The notes under the pieces were generated by a model. That model saw nothing but the letters and a program-made list of their open reading frames with translations. It made no database searches and was not told the DNA's origin. The translations under genes were made by a program, and so were the position numbers. A stretch of 64,000 bases of DNA from Oscillospiraceae bacterium (GTDB lineage Bacteria > Bacillota > Clostridia > Oscillospirales > Oscillospiraceae): contig JAFTGD010000076.1 of the NCBI GenBank assembly GCA_017458065.1, positions 1-64,000 of the forward strand, read 5' to 3'. This document shows positions 25,029 through 33,644 of the stretch, one piece after another (positions within the stretch are counted from its first letter, which is position 1; each line of letters starts with the position of its first letter).

Positions 25029-27464
25029 TTATCCCATGATGACTTCGACGTTCACCGTGCTGCCGGCAGGGGCAGGAGCGAGGACATTGCCCGCCTGCTC
25101 TGTTCCGTCCACCAGAACGCGCTTGACGCCGTGCTGCACGCCGTCCGGGTTCTTCACCGTGATGCGGTATTCCGCTCCGCGATAGCGTCTTGTCACCGTG
25201 AAGCCTTTCCGCTCCGCCGGGATGCAGGGGTCGACCTGCAGGCCGTCCAGCGTCGGCTTCAGGCCGAGGATCGCCTGGCTGATACTCAGGAAGGTCCAGG
25301 CTGCCGTGCCGGTGAGCCAGCTGTTCTTGCCCTCGCCGAAGCTGGGTGCGTCCTTCCCCGCAATCATCTGGCTGTAGACATAGGGCTCGGTCCGGTGGAT
25401 CTCGCTGATGTCCTCGATATAGGCGGGAGCGGTGCGCTGATAGACCTGGAAGGCGCGGTCGCCGTGGCCCAGTTCCGCCTCCGCGCAGACGATCCAGGGG
25501 TTGTTGTGGCAGAAGATGCCCGCGTTCTCCTTGTATCCGGGAGGATAGCTGGAGATCTCGCCCAGCTCCAGATGGTAGCGGGTATAGGCTGGCTGCAGCA
25601 GCACGATGCCGTACTTCGTGTCCAACCGCTCCTCGACGCTCTTCATCGCCGCGGCAGCCTCTCCGGTGTCCCTGCCGATCCCGGCCATGACGCACATGCC
25701 CTGCGGCTCGATGAAGATTTGTCCCTCTTCACATTCCTTCCCGCCGACCACGTTGCCGTAGGCGTCAAAGGCCCTGCGGAACCAGGCGCCGTCCCAGCCG
25801 GCGTCCAGCGTGGCCTTCTCTACCTCATTGATGGCCTGTTCGGCTTCCGCGGCCTCGTCCTCAAGGCCCAGGTGACGGCAGATGCGCACATAAGCGCCGC
25901 CGTACTTGACAAACATGCCGGCGATGAACACGCTCTCCGCCACAGGGCCTTCGCTGGGCCCGGTGATCTGGAAGCTCTCGCCCGGATGCTCGGAAAAGCA
26001 GTTGAGATTCAGGCAGTCGTTCCAGTCCGCTCTGCCGATGAGAGGCAGGCCGTGGGGTCCGAGGTGAGTCTTTGTGAAGTTGAAGCTGCGGCGCAGATGC
26101 TCCATCAGAGGCTGCGCGAGCGCCGGGTCGTTATCAAAGTCAACTGTCTCGTCCAGGATGCTCCAGTCGCCGGTCTCGCACAGGTAGGCGTCTGTCCCGG
26201 CAATCAGCCAAAGCGGATCGTCATTGAAGCCGCTTCCGACCGCGAGGTTCCCCTTCTTGGTCAGCGGCTGGTACTGGTGATAGGCGCTGCCGTCCGGGAA
26301 CTGGGTCGCCGCGATGTCCAGGATGCGCTCTCTCGCGCGCTCCGGAATCATGTGCACGAAGCCCAGCAGATCCTGGCAGGAATCCCGGAAGCCCATCCCG
26401 CGGCCCATGCCGCTTTCAAAGTAGCTGGCACTACGGCTCATGTTGAAGGTCACCATGCACTGGTACTGGTTCCAGATATTGACCATGCGGTCCAGCTTTT
26501 CGTCCCCGCTCTGCACATTATAATTGGAAAGCAGCTCTGTCCAGAAGGCGCTCAGCTCTGCCATCGCCGCATCAAACGCGCCATCGTCGGCAAAGCGGGC
26601 GATCATTGCCTCCGCCTTCTTCTTGTTGATGACGCCGGCGCTCTCCCACTTCTCCTCCGCGGGGTTCTCGATGTAGCCGAGGCCGAAAATCAGGCTCGTC
26701 TGCTCGCCGGGCTGCAGCGTGATGTCAAACTGCTGCGCGGCAACAGGCTGCCAGCCGTGGGCGATGCTGCCTGTGCAGCCGGCGCCGAAAACCGCCTCCG
26801 GCCTTGCCGGGCTACCGTAAACGCCGATGAAGGCATCCCGTGAGGTGTCAAAGCCGTCGGCTTCACGGTTGGACCAGAACACGGCGTAATGGTCGCGCCG
26901 CTCCCGGTACTCGGTCTTGTGGTAGATTGCCGAACCGACCACCTCCACTTCGCCGGTGGAGAAATTGCGCTGGAAGTTGGACGCGTCGTCCATGGCATCC
27001 CAGAGGCAGAACTCCAGATACGGGAAGAGAGAAAGCTTCTTTGCCTCTGTTGCGGCATTGCTGACCGTAACGCGCATCAGCATACAGGTCTCGCCCTCCG
27101 GGACGACAAACTCCTGCTTTGCCGTGACGCTGTCCTTTGTCCCCTCGATCACCGTGTATCCGAGGCCGTGGCGGCAGCTGTAGGCGTCCAGCTCGGTCTG
27201 CACCGGCTGCCAGCCCGGATTCCAGACCGTGTCTCCGTCCTTTATATAAAGGTGGAAGCCTTCCTGGTCCAGAGGGCAGTTGTTATAACGGTAACGCGTG
27301 ATCCTGCGCAGGCGCGCGTCCCGAAAAAAACTGTACCCGCCGGCTGTGTTGCTGAGCAGCGTAAAGAAATCCCGGTTCCCGAGATAATTGATCCAGGGCA
27401 GCGGCGTGCGGGGCGTCGTGATGACGTATTCCCGTCTGCTGTCGTCAAAATGGCCGTATTTCAT
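25029..27464 (-). CDS. Cellobiose phosphorylase (GH94)
   Basis: An 811-aa cytosolic enzyme that splits cellobiose with phosphate into glucose 1-phosphate and glucose. It matches clostridial cellobiose phosphorylase throughout: [71 protein letters not shown], the catalytic Asp in [15 protein letters not shown], and [20 protein letters not shown]. The ATG at 27464 is chosen for AAAGGAG (27471-27477); the frame opens upstream to 27488. It is divergent from a sugar ABC operon, with a LacI-type operator at its start site. The last 60 codons are repeated as fragments at 23250 and 21521. Confidence 0.95.
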   Translation of the reverse strand: MKYGHFDDSRREYVITTPRTPLPWINYLGNRDFFTLLSNTAGGYSFFRDARLRRITRYRYNNCPLDQEGFHLYIKDGDTVWNPGWQPVQTELDAYSCRHGLGYTVIEGTKDSVTAKQEFVVPEGETCMLMRVTVSNAATEAKKLSLFPYLEFCLWDAMDDASNFQRNFSTGEVEVVGSAIYHKTEYRERRDHYAVFWSNREADGFDTSRDAFIGVYGSPARPEAVFGAGCTGSIAHGWQPVAAQQFDITLQPGEQTSLIFGLGYIENPAEEKWESAGVINKKKAEAMIARFADDGAFDAAMAELSAFWTELLSNYNVQSGDEKLDRMVNIWNQYQCMVTFNMSRSASYFESGMGRGMGFRDSCQDLLGFVHMIPERARERILDIAATQFPDGSAYHQYQPLTKKGNLAVGSGFNDDPLWLIAGTDAYLCETGDWSILDETVDFDNDPALAQPLMEHLRRSFNFTKTHLGPHGLPLIGRADWNDCLNLNCFSEHPGESFQITGPSEGPVAESVFIAGMFVKYGGAYVRICRHLGLEDEAAEAEQAINEVEKATLDAGWDGAWFRRAFDAYGNVVGGKECEEGQIFIEPQGMCVMAGIGRDTGEAAAAMKSVEERLDTKYGIVLLQPAYTRYHLELGEISSYPPGYKENAGIFCHNNPWIVCAEAELGHGDRAFQVYQRTAPAYIEDISEIHRTEPYVYSQMIAGKDAPSFGEGKNSWLTGTAAWTFLSISQAILGLKPTLDGLQVDPCIPAERKGFTVTRRYRGAEYRITVKNPDGVQHGVKRVLVDGTEQAGNVLAPAPAGSTVNVEVIMG

Positions 27465-27490
27465 AGTATTCTCCTTTGTTTTACGCATGA

Positions 27491-27509
27491 TCGTAAACGT
27501 TTAAGCTCG
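27491..27509. promoter_or_regulatory. LacI-family operator, site 1 (phosphorylase promoter)
   Basis: TCGTAAACGTTTAAGCTCG contains the perfect palindrome TAAACGTTTA (27494-27503). It lies at the expected transcription start of the phosphorylase promoter and matches sites 2 (27668) and 3 (31223). Confidence 0.7.
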
Positions 27510-27512
27510 AAT

Positions 27513-27541
27513 ATTATAAGAATAAACGATTTCGGTCGAAA
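27513..27541 (-). promoter_or_regulatory. Promoter of the cellobiose phosphorylase gene
   Basis: On the minus strand TTTCGA (27536-27541) and TATAAT (27513-27518) are 17 bases apart; operator site 1 follows directly. Confidence 0.55.
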
Positions 27542-27633
27542 AAGCAAGCTCTTTTTACGGAAAGTCGTTTCGTTATCCTGCACAAAAACAAGCTTATTGA
27601 ATTGTGCAATAGTGCTAAAAATAAAAAATGGTC

Positions 27634-27662
27634 TTGCATTTCGCGAAAATCTGCGGTATTTT
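27634..27662 (+). promoter_or_regulatory. Promoter of ABC operon 1 (TTGCAT-N17-TATTTT)
   Basis: TTGCAT at 27634-27639 and TATTTT at 27657-27662; operator site 2 begins six bases after the -10 box. Confidence 0.6.
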
Positions 27663-27667
27663 ATGTA

Positions 27668-27686
27668 TCGAAAACGATTAAGTTTC
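27668..27686. promoter_or_regulatory. LacI-family operator, site 2 (ABC operon 1)
   Basis: TCGAAAACGATTAAGTTTC overlaps the expected start of transcription. Twelve of 19 positions are identical in sites 1, 2 and 3. Confidence 0.7.
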
Positions 27687-27691
27687 TTTTC

Positions 27692-27730
27692 GGTGATTCG
27701 CGGGGCAACCCGCAAAATATAAAATCACAG
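27692..27730 (+). ncRNA. Structured mRNA leader of ABC operon 1 (possible cis-regulatory RNA)
   Basis: Outer stem GTGATT (27693-27698) with AATCAC (27723-27728); inside it, GCGGG (27700-27704), GCAA tetraloop (27705-27708), CCCGC (27709-27713), then AAAATATAAA. The same architecture occurs before the second binding-protein gene (32287-32321) with a compensatory change in the inner stem. Not matched to any RNA family I know. Confidence 0.5.
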
Positions 27731-27754
27731 ATCACATTTTGTAGGAGGAAAACC

Positions 27755-29047
27755 ATGAAAAAGATCATCGCGCTCTTGCTTACTGTCGTTATGGTCGTTG
27801 CGCTGTTCGCCGTTGGCGGCGGCACCGCTTTCGCCGATGACGAGGGTAAAGTCTTCAACATCTACGCCTGGAACGAAGAGTTCAAGGGATTCTTCGAGAA
27901 GTATTACGAAGTTCCCGATGGCGTAACCGTCAACTGGATCATTGTCCCCAGCGACAACGGCGCCTATCAGGATGCCCTGGATGCTGCTCTGCTCAACCAG
28001 GCTGACGCCGCCGCTGACGACAAGGTCGACATGTTCCTGGCCGAGGCCGACTACATTCTGAAGTATGTTGATTCCGAAGCCACTCAGGACATCACCGCTC
28101 TTGGCGTGACTGACTTCTCCAACGCTTATACCTATACGGTTCAGGCCGCTTCCGACGCGGACGGCGTTGTGAAGGGTGTTTCCTTCCAGTGCTGCCCCTC
28201 CGCTCTGATCTATCGCCGCTCCATCGCCAAGGACGTTCTCGGCACCGATGATCCCACCGAGGTTCAGGCTCTGCTCGACAGCTGGGACAAGTTCAACGCT
28301 GTCGCCGCCGATGCCAAGGCCAAGGGCTATTATATGACCGCTTCTTTCGCCGAGACCTATCGCCCCTTCTCCAACAACTGCACCTCCCCCTGGGTTGACG
28401 AAGACAACAATCTCCAGTTTGATCCTCAGATCGAAGCCTGGATTGCCCAGACTGACGAATTCATTCAGAACGGCTATACTCTGACCGCCGGTGTCTGGGA
28501 CGATGAGAAGAACGTCCAGATGTTTGCTGACGGCAAGACCATGTGCTTCTTCGGACCTGCCTGGTACTTCAACTTCTGCATGGGCAACGCCATGGATCCC
28601 GACAAGGGATGCTCCGGTGACTGGGCGATCTGCGAAGGCCCCGCTGCTCACTTCTGGGGCGGCACCTGGCTGCTGGCTCCTGCCGGCTCCGACAACCCGA
28701 CCATGCTGGCCGACATCATGAACACCTTCATCAACGATGAGGAAGTCTGCACCGCTCTCGTCGCCAACGAGGCTCAGTTCTCCAACAACCAGGCTGTCAA
28801 TGCCAAGTTTGCGGAAGATCCCGACTACGGCAACGAGTTCCTCGGCGGCCAGAATGACGTCGCTGTCTTCGCCGGCATGACCGACAACATCGTCTGGGAG
28901 AACCACACCATCTATGACCAGCTGCTGAACGAAGGTCTTCAGACCTCTCTGCAGGAGTACTATCGCGGCTCCGTCGATCAGGATACTGCCCTCAACAACT
29001 TCTATCTGTACGTAAACGAGAAGTATCCCACCATCGTTACTCCGTGA
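27755..29047 (+). CDS. Sugar ABC transporter substrate-binding protein (ABC-1)
   Basis: A 430-aa secreted protein of the extracellular solute-binding family 1. Signal peptide MKKIIALLLTVVMVVALFAV then GGGTAFA with cleavage before DDEG. The position where a lipobox Cys is normally found has Val, so it should not be lipidated. Mature features include VFNIYAWNEEFKGFFEKYY at the start and a Trp-rich sugar-pocket stretch GPAWYFNFCMGNAMDPDKG then FWGGTWLLAPAG. Starts at 27755 behind GTAGGAGGAA. Two permease genes follow. With cellobiose phosphorylase divergent and under the same operator, a beta-glucan oligosaccharide is the likely ligand. Confidence 0.9.
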   Translation: MKKIIALLLTVVMVVALFAVGGGTAFADDEGKVFNIYAWNEEFKGFFEKYYEVPDGVTVNWIIVPSDNGAYQDALDAALLNQADAAADDKVDMFLAEADYILKYVDSEATQDITALGVTDFSNAYTYTVQAASDADGVVKGVSFQCCPSALIYRRSIAKDVLGTDDPTEVQALLDSWDKFNAVAADAKAKGYYMTASFAETYRPFSNNCTSPWVDEDNNLQFDPQIEAWIAQTDEFIQNGYTLTAGVWDDEKNVQMFADGKTMCFFGPAWYFNFCMGNAMDPDKGCSGDWAICEGPAAHFWGGTWLLAPAGSDNPTMLADIMNTFINDEEVCTALVANEAQFSNNQAVNAKFAEDPDYGNEFLGGQNDVAVFAGMTDNIVWENHTIYDQLLNEGLQTSLQEYYRGSVDQDTALNNFYLYVNEKYPTIVTP

Positions 29048-29145
29048 TCCGGTAAAACAACCATTCAACATTGACTCTGAGGCAAGGCGAAAGCCTTGCC
29101 TCAGTGAGTAAAAGGGCAATTTTATTCTGCGGAGAGGACGCCATT

Positions 29146-30063
29146 ATGAAGAAAAGCAAAGGCATCAGCTATGCAAAATGGGGCTATATCTTTATCACCC
29201 CGTTCTTCATAGCCTATGTGATCTTTACCCTGTACCCCCAGATCCTTACGATCTACAACAGCTTCTTTGAAAACTACCGTGAAGGCCTCAAACAGGTCGG
29301 ACCGAACTTTGTGGGCTTCGGCAACTATGTCAAGCTCTTCACGCCGGACAAAACCGGCACCATAAACATTCTCAAATACACAGGCAACACCCTTGCCCTG
29401 TGGATTGGCGGTGCGATCCCTCAGATCGTCATCGCACTCCTTCTCGCCATCTTTTTTACCAGCTACCGGCTGAACATCAAAGGCCAGCAGTTTTTTAAAA
29501 CCGTCATCTACATGCCGAACCTGATCATGGCTTCTGCATTTTCCATGTTATTTTTCACTTTGTTTTCCAACGTCGGCCCTGTCAATCAGCTGATCACCGC
29601 CGCCGGCTGGAGCGAAGTTCCGATTGACTTTTTTGCGTACAAAGGAACGGTACGCGGGCTCATCTGCCTGATGAATTTTCTGATGTGGTTTGGCAACACC
29701 ACCATTCTTCTGATGGCCGGCATCATGGGTATTGATCAGAGTCTTTTTGAAGCTGCCAACCTGGACGGCGCTTCCTCGGTACAGACCTTCTTCAGGGTGA
29801 CGCTCCCTCTGCTGATGCCGATCCTGGTCTATACCGTCATCACCGCTATGATCGGCGGTCTCCAGATGTTCGACGTCCCGCAGGTTCTCACCAACGGCAA
29901 GGGCATGCCCGATCGTACCTCCATGACTCTGATCATGTATCTCAACAACTATCTGGGCGGCAGCAAAAACTATGGCATGTCCGGAGCGATCTCTGTCATT
30001 ATCTTCATCATCACCGGCATCCTCAGCATGTTTGTGTACCGCTCTCTGACCAAGAAAGACTGA
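29146..30063 (+). CDS. Sugar ABC transporter permease, MalF-like (ABC-1)
   Basis: A 305-aa inner membrane protein with six hydrophobic segments. The EAA loop reads EAANLDGASSVQTFFRVTLP, the surface that docks the ATPase. The ATG at 29146 follows GGAGAGGACG and is preferred to 29071. It forms a heterodimer with the next gene product. No ATPase gene is present in the cluster, so a shared MsiK-type ATPase elsewhere is expected. Confidence 0.9.
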   Translation: MKKSKGISYAKWGYIFITPFFIAYVIFTLYPQILTIYNSFFENYREGLKQVGPNFVGFGNYVKLFTPDKTGTINILKYTGNTLALWIGGAIPQIVIALLLAIFFTSYRLNIKGQQFFKTVIYMPNLIMASAFSMLFFTLFSNVGPVNQLITAAGWSEVPIDFFAYKGTVRGLICLMNFLMWFGNTTILLMAGIMGIDQSLFEAANLDGASSVQTFFRVTLPLLMPILVYTVITAMIGGLQMFDVPQVLTNGKGMPDRTSMTLIMYLNNYLGGSKNYGMSGAISVIIFIITGILSMFVYRSLTKKD

Positions 30064-30079
30064 AAGGAGGATCTGAACC

Positions 30080-30952
30080 ATGGATTATAACAATTCCGCT
30101 GACAGCCGCAAGGCAAAGGCCCAGCTCACCGCACTGCGGGTTCTGGTATACGCGATTTTGATCTTCCTTTCAATCCTCTGCCTCTTTTCCTTCTACATGC
30201 TGATTATCAACGCCTCCCGCTCCAACGGTCAGCTTCAGGCCGGATTTACTCTGATTCCGGGCGGCCATATGATGGATAATCTTAAAAACGCCTGGACGGA
30301 CGCCTCCATCAACATTCCCCGCGGCCTTCTGAACAGCTTTATGATCGCCGCTCTGACCGCAGTCCTGACTACCTATTTTTCAGCCCTTACCGCCTATGGC
30401 ATTCACGCCTATGATTTCAAGCTGAAAAACATTGCGTTTACTTTCATCATGGCCATCATGGTGATCCCGAGCCAGGTCTCCGCTGCAGGCTTTGTTCAGA
30501 TCTGCTACAAGTATAATCTCACAAATAATTTCCTGATGCTGATTCTCCCCGGTATTGCGGCGCCTGTCGTTTTCTTCTACATGAAGCAGTATATGGAGAG
30601 CACGCTTCCTATGGAGATTGTTGAAGCGGCGCGTGTGGATGGCTCCAATGAGTTCCGCACCTTCAACACCATCATTCTTCCGATGATGAAGCCTGCCATT
30701 GCTGTCCAGCTGATTTTCTCTTTTGTTCAGTCATGGAACAACTACTTTCTCCCCTCTCTGCTGCTCACCAAGGCAGAGATGAAGACGGTGCCAATCATGA
30801 TCGCGCAGCTGCGTTCTGCCGATTACTCCAAGTTTGACATGGGCAAGGTATATATGTTCATCCTCCTCGCGATCCTGCCGGTCCTGGTTGTATATATTTT
30901 CCTCTCCCGTTCGATCATCAAGGGTGTCACCGCAGGTTCTGTAAAGGGATAA
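30080..30952 (+). CDS. Sugar ABC transporter permease, MalG-like (ABC-1)
   Basis: A 290-aa protein with six hydrophobic segments and the EAA motif EIVEAARVDGSNEFRTFNTI then ILP. GAAAGGAGG lies before the ATG, 16 bases after the previous gene. Last gene of ABC operon 1. Confidence 0.9.
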   Translation: MDYNNSADSRKAKAQLTALRVLVYAILIFLSILCLFSFYMLIINASRSNGQLQAGFTLIPGGHMMDNLKNAWTDASINIPRGLLNSFMIAALTAVLTTYFSALTAYGIHAYDFKLKNIAFTFIMAIMVIPSQVSAAGFVQICYKYNLTNNFLMLILPGIAAPVVFFYMKQYMESTLPMEIVEAARVDGSNEFRTFNTIILPMMKPAIAVQLIFSFVQSWNNYFLPSLLLTKAEMKTVPIMIAQLRSADYSKFDMGKVYMFILLAILPVLVVYIFLSRSIIKGVTAGSVKG

Positions 30953-30982
30953 TCCTCCTGCCCGACACAACGGAAAGCACAC

Positions 30983-31023
30983 TGACCTCCTGTTACAGCC
31001 CAACAGGCCTGCGCAGGAGGTCA
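30983..31023 (+). terminator. Hairpin after ABC operon 1
   Basis: TGACCTCCTG (30983-30992) pairs perfectly with CAGGAGGTCA (31014-31023). The following sequence is only moderately T-rich. Confidence 0.6.
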
Positions 31024-31037
31024 TATTAAAAGTGTTT

Positions 31038-31052
31038 TTGAAAACGTTTGCG
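31038..31052. promoter_or_regulatory. cre-like / LacI-like site
   Basis: TTGAAAACGTTTGCG fits the catabolite-responsive element pattern TGWAAACGNTTNCA except at the last base, and shares its core with the three LacI sites. It lies between the ABC-1 terminator and the lacI promoter, about 150 bases upstream of that promoter. Confidence 0.5.
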
Positions 31053-31188
31053 CGGAAATCTGTTGTTATGTCAAGCTTTTTTAAAGCCTCTTTAGGGAAG
31101 CAACCGGATTTCCTCTTTTCATTTTCGTGATGTCGCACAAAAACAGAGATCTTTTATTGTGTATCTTTACTAAAGTTTTATTGCTATC

Positions 31189-31217
31189 TTGATTTTTCTC
31201 CGTAAATACTGTATTTT
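31189..31217 (+). promoter_or_regulatory. Promoter of lacI (TTGATT-N17-TATTTT)
   Basis: TTGATT at 31189-31194 and TATTTT at 31212-31217, with operator site 3 starting six bases later. Nothing gene-like was seen in 31053-31188. Confidence 0.55.
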
Positions 31218-31222
31218 TATTA

Positions 31223-31241
31223 TTGAAATCGGTTAAGTTCT
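31223..31241. promoter_or_regulatory. LacI-family operator, site 3 (autoregulation of lacI)
   Basis: TTGAAATCGGTTAAGTTCT matches sites 1 and 2 and lies at the expected start of lacI transcription, the same position as in the other two promoters. Confidence 0.65.
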
Positions 31242-31270
31242 CTTGCCGATGTGAAAGGATGCTGTGCGAG

Positions 31271-32281
31271 GTGGTTTCTCTCAAAGACATTGCAAGTCGA
31301 TGCGGTGTATCAATTGCTACCGTGAGCAAAGCCCTGAACGGCCAGCAGGATATCAGCCCGGAGACGCGGGCCCGTATCCGGCAGGCTGCCGACGAGATGG
31401 GCTATATGGCCAACGCGGCGGCCCGTGCGCTGAAGACCAACCGCAGTTACAATATCGGCGTCCTTTTTGTCGACCAGCGCAGCAGCGGTCTGGCGCATGA
31501 GTATTTCTCCTCCGTTCTGGACAGCCTCCGCGTGGAGGCGGAGCTGCACAACTACGACATCACCTTCATCAGCGGCAGTGTCGGTTCAAGCGCCTCAAGG
31601 TCTTACCTGCAGCACTGCCTTTACCGCGGGATCGACGGCGTTGTCATTGCATCGGTAGATTTCACCGATCCCATGGTGATTGAACTGGTGAATTCCGGTC
31701 TCCCGGTTGTGACCATCGACCATGTCTTTAATAACCGCGTCGCCATTGTCTCCGACAACATCCAGGGTATGCAGACGCTGACCGAATATGTGATCGGGAA
31801 AGGCCACCGCAAAATCGCTATCATCCACGGCGAAAGCACCACTGTTACGGAAAACCGCCTGGTCGGCTTCCACCGTGCCTGCCGGGAAGCGGGCATCAGG
31901 CTTCCGGAAAACTGGATCCGGCACAGTCCCTTTCATGACTCCGAGAGCTGTTACCGTGTGACCAAAGACCTGCTCTCCTCCCCCGAACGTCCGACCTGCA
32001 TCTTCTTTCCGGATGACTACTCCTATATCGGTGCGATGAACGCCATCCACGAGCTGGGACTCCGGATCCCGGATGACATCTCGGCTGTCGGGTACGACGG
32101 GATCCAGCTGTCCCGGATGGTGAGCCCGAGGCTCACGACCTGGAAGCAGGACACCAAAGAACTCGGGCGCTGCGCCGCCGCAAGACTGATCGAACTGATT
32201 GAGCACCCCAAAACCGCGATCCTTGACCGTCACATCGTGCACGGCTCCCTGCTGGAGGGCGAATCCGTCCGTCAGCTGTAA
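31271..32281 (+). CDS. LacI family transcriptional repressor of sugar genes
   Basis: A 336-aa regulator if started at the GTG at 31271; an ATG at 31259 (adding MLCE) is possible but sits on the GAAAGGA ribosome site. The helix-turn-helix is VSLKDIASRCGVSIATVSKA then LNGQQDISPETRARI, including the hinge-proximal ARALKTNRS. A periplasmic-binding-like sensor domain follows (NIGVLFVDQR, GYDGIQLSRMVSPRLTTWKQ). The operators at 27491, 27668 and 31223 link it to cellobiose phosphorylase, ABC-1 and itself; ABC-2 and the GH3 gene follow it on the same strand. Confidence 0.9.
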   Translation: MVSLKDIASRCGVSIATVSKALNGQQDISPETRARIRQAADEMGYMANAAARALKTNRSYNIGVLFVDQRSSGLAHEYFSSVLDSLRVEAELHNYDITFISGSVGSSASRSYLQHCLYRGIDGVVIASVDFTDPMVIELVNSGLPVVTIDHVFNNRVAIVSDNIQGMQTLTEYVIGKGHRKIAIIHGESTTVTENRLVGFHRACREAGIRLPENWIRHSPFHDSESCYRVTKDLLSSPERPTCIFFPDDYSYIGAMNAIHELGLRIPDDISAVGYDGIQLSRMVSPRLTTWKQDTKELGRCAAARLIELIEHPKTAILDRHIVHGSLLEGESVRQL

Positions 32282-32286
32282 CATTG

Positions 32287-32321
32287 GTGATAGGCAGGGC
32301 AACCTGCTGAATATAAATCAC
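32287..32321 (+). ncRNA. Structured mRNA leader of ABC operon 2 (possible cis-regulatory RNA)
   Basis: Outer stem GTGAT (32287-32291) with ATCAC (32317-32321); inner hairpin GCAGG (32294-32298), GCAA loop (32299-32302), CCTGC (32303-32307); then AATATAA. It is the counterpart of 27692-27730. Lies between lacI and the binding-protein gene. Confidence 0.5.
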
Positions 32322-32353
32322 AAAACAAACATTTATTTCAAGGAGGAACCAAA

Positions 32354-33604
32354 ATGAAGAAACGTCTCGCACTGCTCATGGCTCTCGTCATGATGTTCTC
32401 TCTGTGCTGCTTCAGCGCCCCCGCGGCGTTCGCAGACGACGAGGTCACCCTGACTCTGTGGTCTATCGCCACCGAGAGCGACTCCAGCCACCAGGCTTTC
32501 GTTGACGGCATTGCCGCTTTTGAAGCCGAACATCCCGGCGTCAAGATCGAGCATGTCACCACCGAAAATGAAGCCTACAAGACCAAGATCAAGGCCGCCA
32601 TGTCTTCCGGCGAAGGCCTGCCCGACATCTTCTTCACCTGGGGCATGGGCTTCCTGGGCGAATTTGTCAATGCCGGCCGCGTTTACTGCGTCGATGACGA
32701 CTATGCAAACTATGCGGATGAGCTTCCCGAGGCCATGACTGTGAACGTCCGCTATGACGGCAAAATGTACGGCGTACCGTACACCATGTCTCTGGTCACC
32801 CTGTATGCCAACATGGATCTGCTGGCTCAGGTCGGCTATGATGACATCCCCGCAACCTATGAAGACATGATCGACTGCTGCGAAGCCCTCAAGGCTGCCG
32901 GCATCATCCCCTTCGGCGTCTCCGGCAAGGAACTCTGGTGCCTGTCCGAGTATGTTGAGCCCCTGGTCATCAAGTCCGTCGGCGGTCAGGCCCTGCGCGA
33001 CATGTACAACGGCGAAGCTTCCTGGAATAACGAAGGCGTTGTCAAGGCCATTGAGGCTTTCGAAGGCATGGTCGAGAACGAGTACTTTGATCCCAGCGCC
33101 GCTGCTCTCGGCAACGACGAAGTGAAGAACAACTTCATCGCCGGCAAGTATGCTTTCTATCAGAACGGCTCCTGGAACAACAAGGACATCGGCGAGCAGG
33201 CACAGTTCAACGTGAAGGCCGGTACCTTCCCGGTGCTCGATGACTCCATTCCTCTGTACAGCATGATCGGCGGACCGAACAACACCCTGGCTGTCACTGA
33301 GAGCTCTCAGAACAAGGAACTGGCTGTTGAAGCCGCATTCTTCCTTGCAAAGTTCATGTCCGACGCCGACTACAAGAGCGGTGCTAACCTGCCCTGCTGG
33401 GCCGCGGATCCCGATGCGGAAGTCAATGATCTGATCCAGGCTGCCGCTGACATGGCCTCCAAGGCGGAGGATATGGTGCTCTTCGGCGACAACTTCCTGA
33501 GCGCTGACGCTGCGAACACCTATCTGGATTACATCGGTCTGGCATACGCCGGCGATGTCACCCCAACCGAGTATGTCGAAGGTCTGGATGCTGATCTGGG
33601 CTGA
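32354..33604 (+). CDS. Sugar ABC transporter substrate-binding protein (ABC-2)
   Basis: A 416-aa secreted solute-binding protein of family 1 (MalE/UgpB-like). Signal peptide KKRLALLMALVMMFSLCCFS then APAAFA with cleavage before DDEV; the Cys pair is not in a lipobox context. Mature part: LTLWSIATESDSSHQAFVDG, then VKIEHVTTENEAYKTKIKAA and GLPDIFFTWG. Preceded by AAGGAGGAACC and the structured leader. Only distantly like the ABC-1 binding protein. Downstream GH3 suggests beta-linked oligosaccharides. Confidence 0.9.
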   Translation: MKKRLALLMALVMMFSLCCFSAPAAFADDEVTLTLWSIATESDSSHQAFVDGIAAFEAEHPGVKIEHVTTENEAYKTKIKAAMSSGEGLPDIFFTWGMGFLGEFVNAGRVYCVDDDYANYADELPEAMTVNVRYDGKMYGVPYTMSLVTLYANMDLLAQVGYDDIPATYEDMIDCCEALKAAGIIPFGVSGKELWCLSEYVEPLVIKSVGGQALRDMYNGEASWNNEGVVKAIEAFEGMVENEYFDPSAAALGNDEVKNNFIAGKYAFYQNGSWNNKDIGEQAQFNVKAGTFPVLDDSIPLYSMIGGPNNTLAVTESSQNKELAVEAAFFLAKFMSDADYKSGANLPCWAADPDAEVNDLIQAAADMASKAEDMVLFGDNFLSADAANTYLDYIGLAYAGDVTPTEYVEGLDADLG

Positions 33605-33644
33605 TCACAAGTCGCGGAATCTTTTCAACTGATTAAAGCATGAA

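Noticed and set aside
25020..26843. A 607-codon open frame on the plus strand
   Set aside because: It is antisense to cellobiose phosphorylase and has no recognisable motifs.
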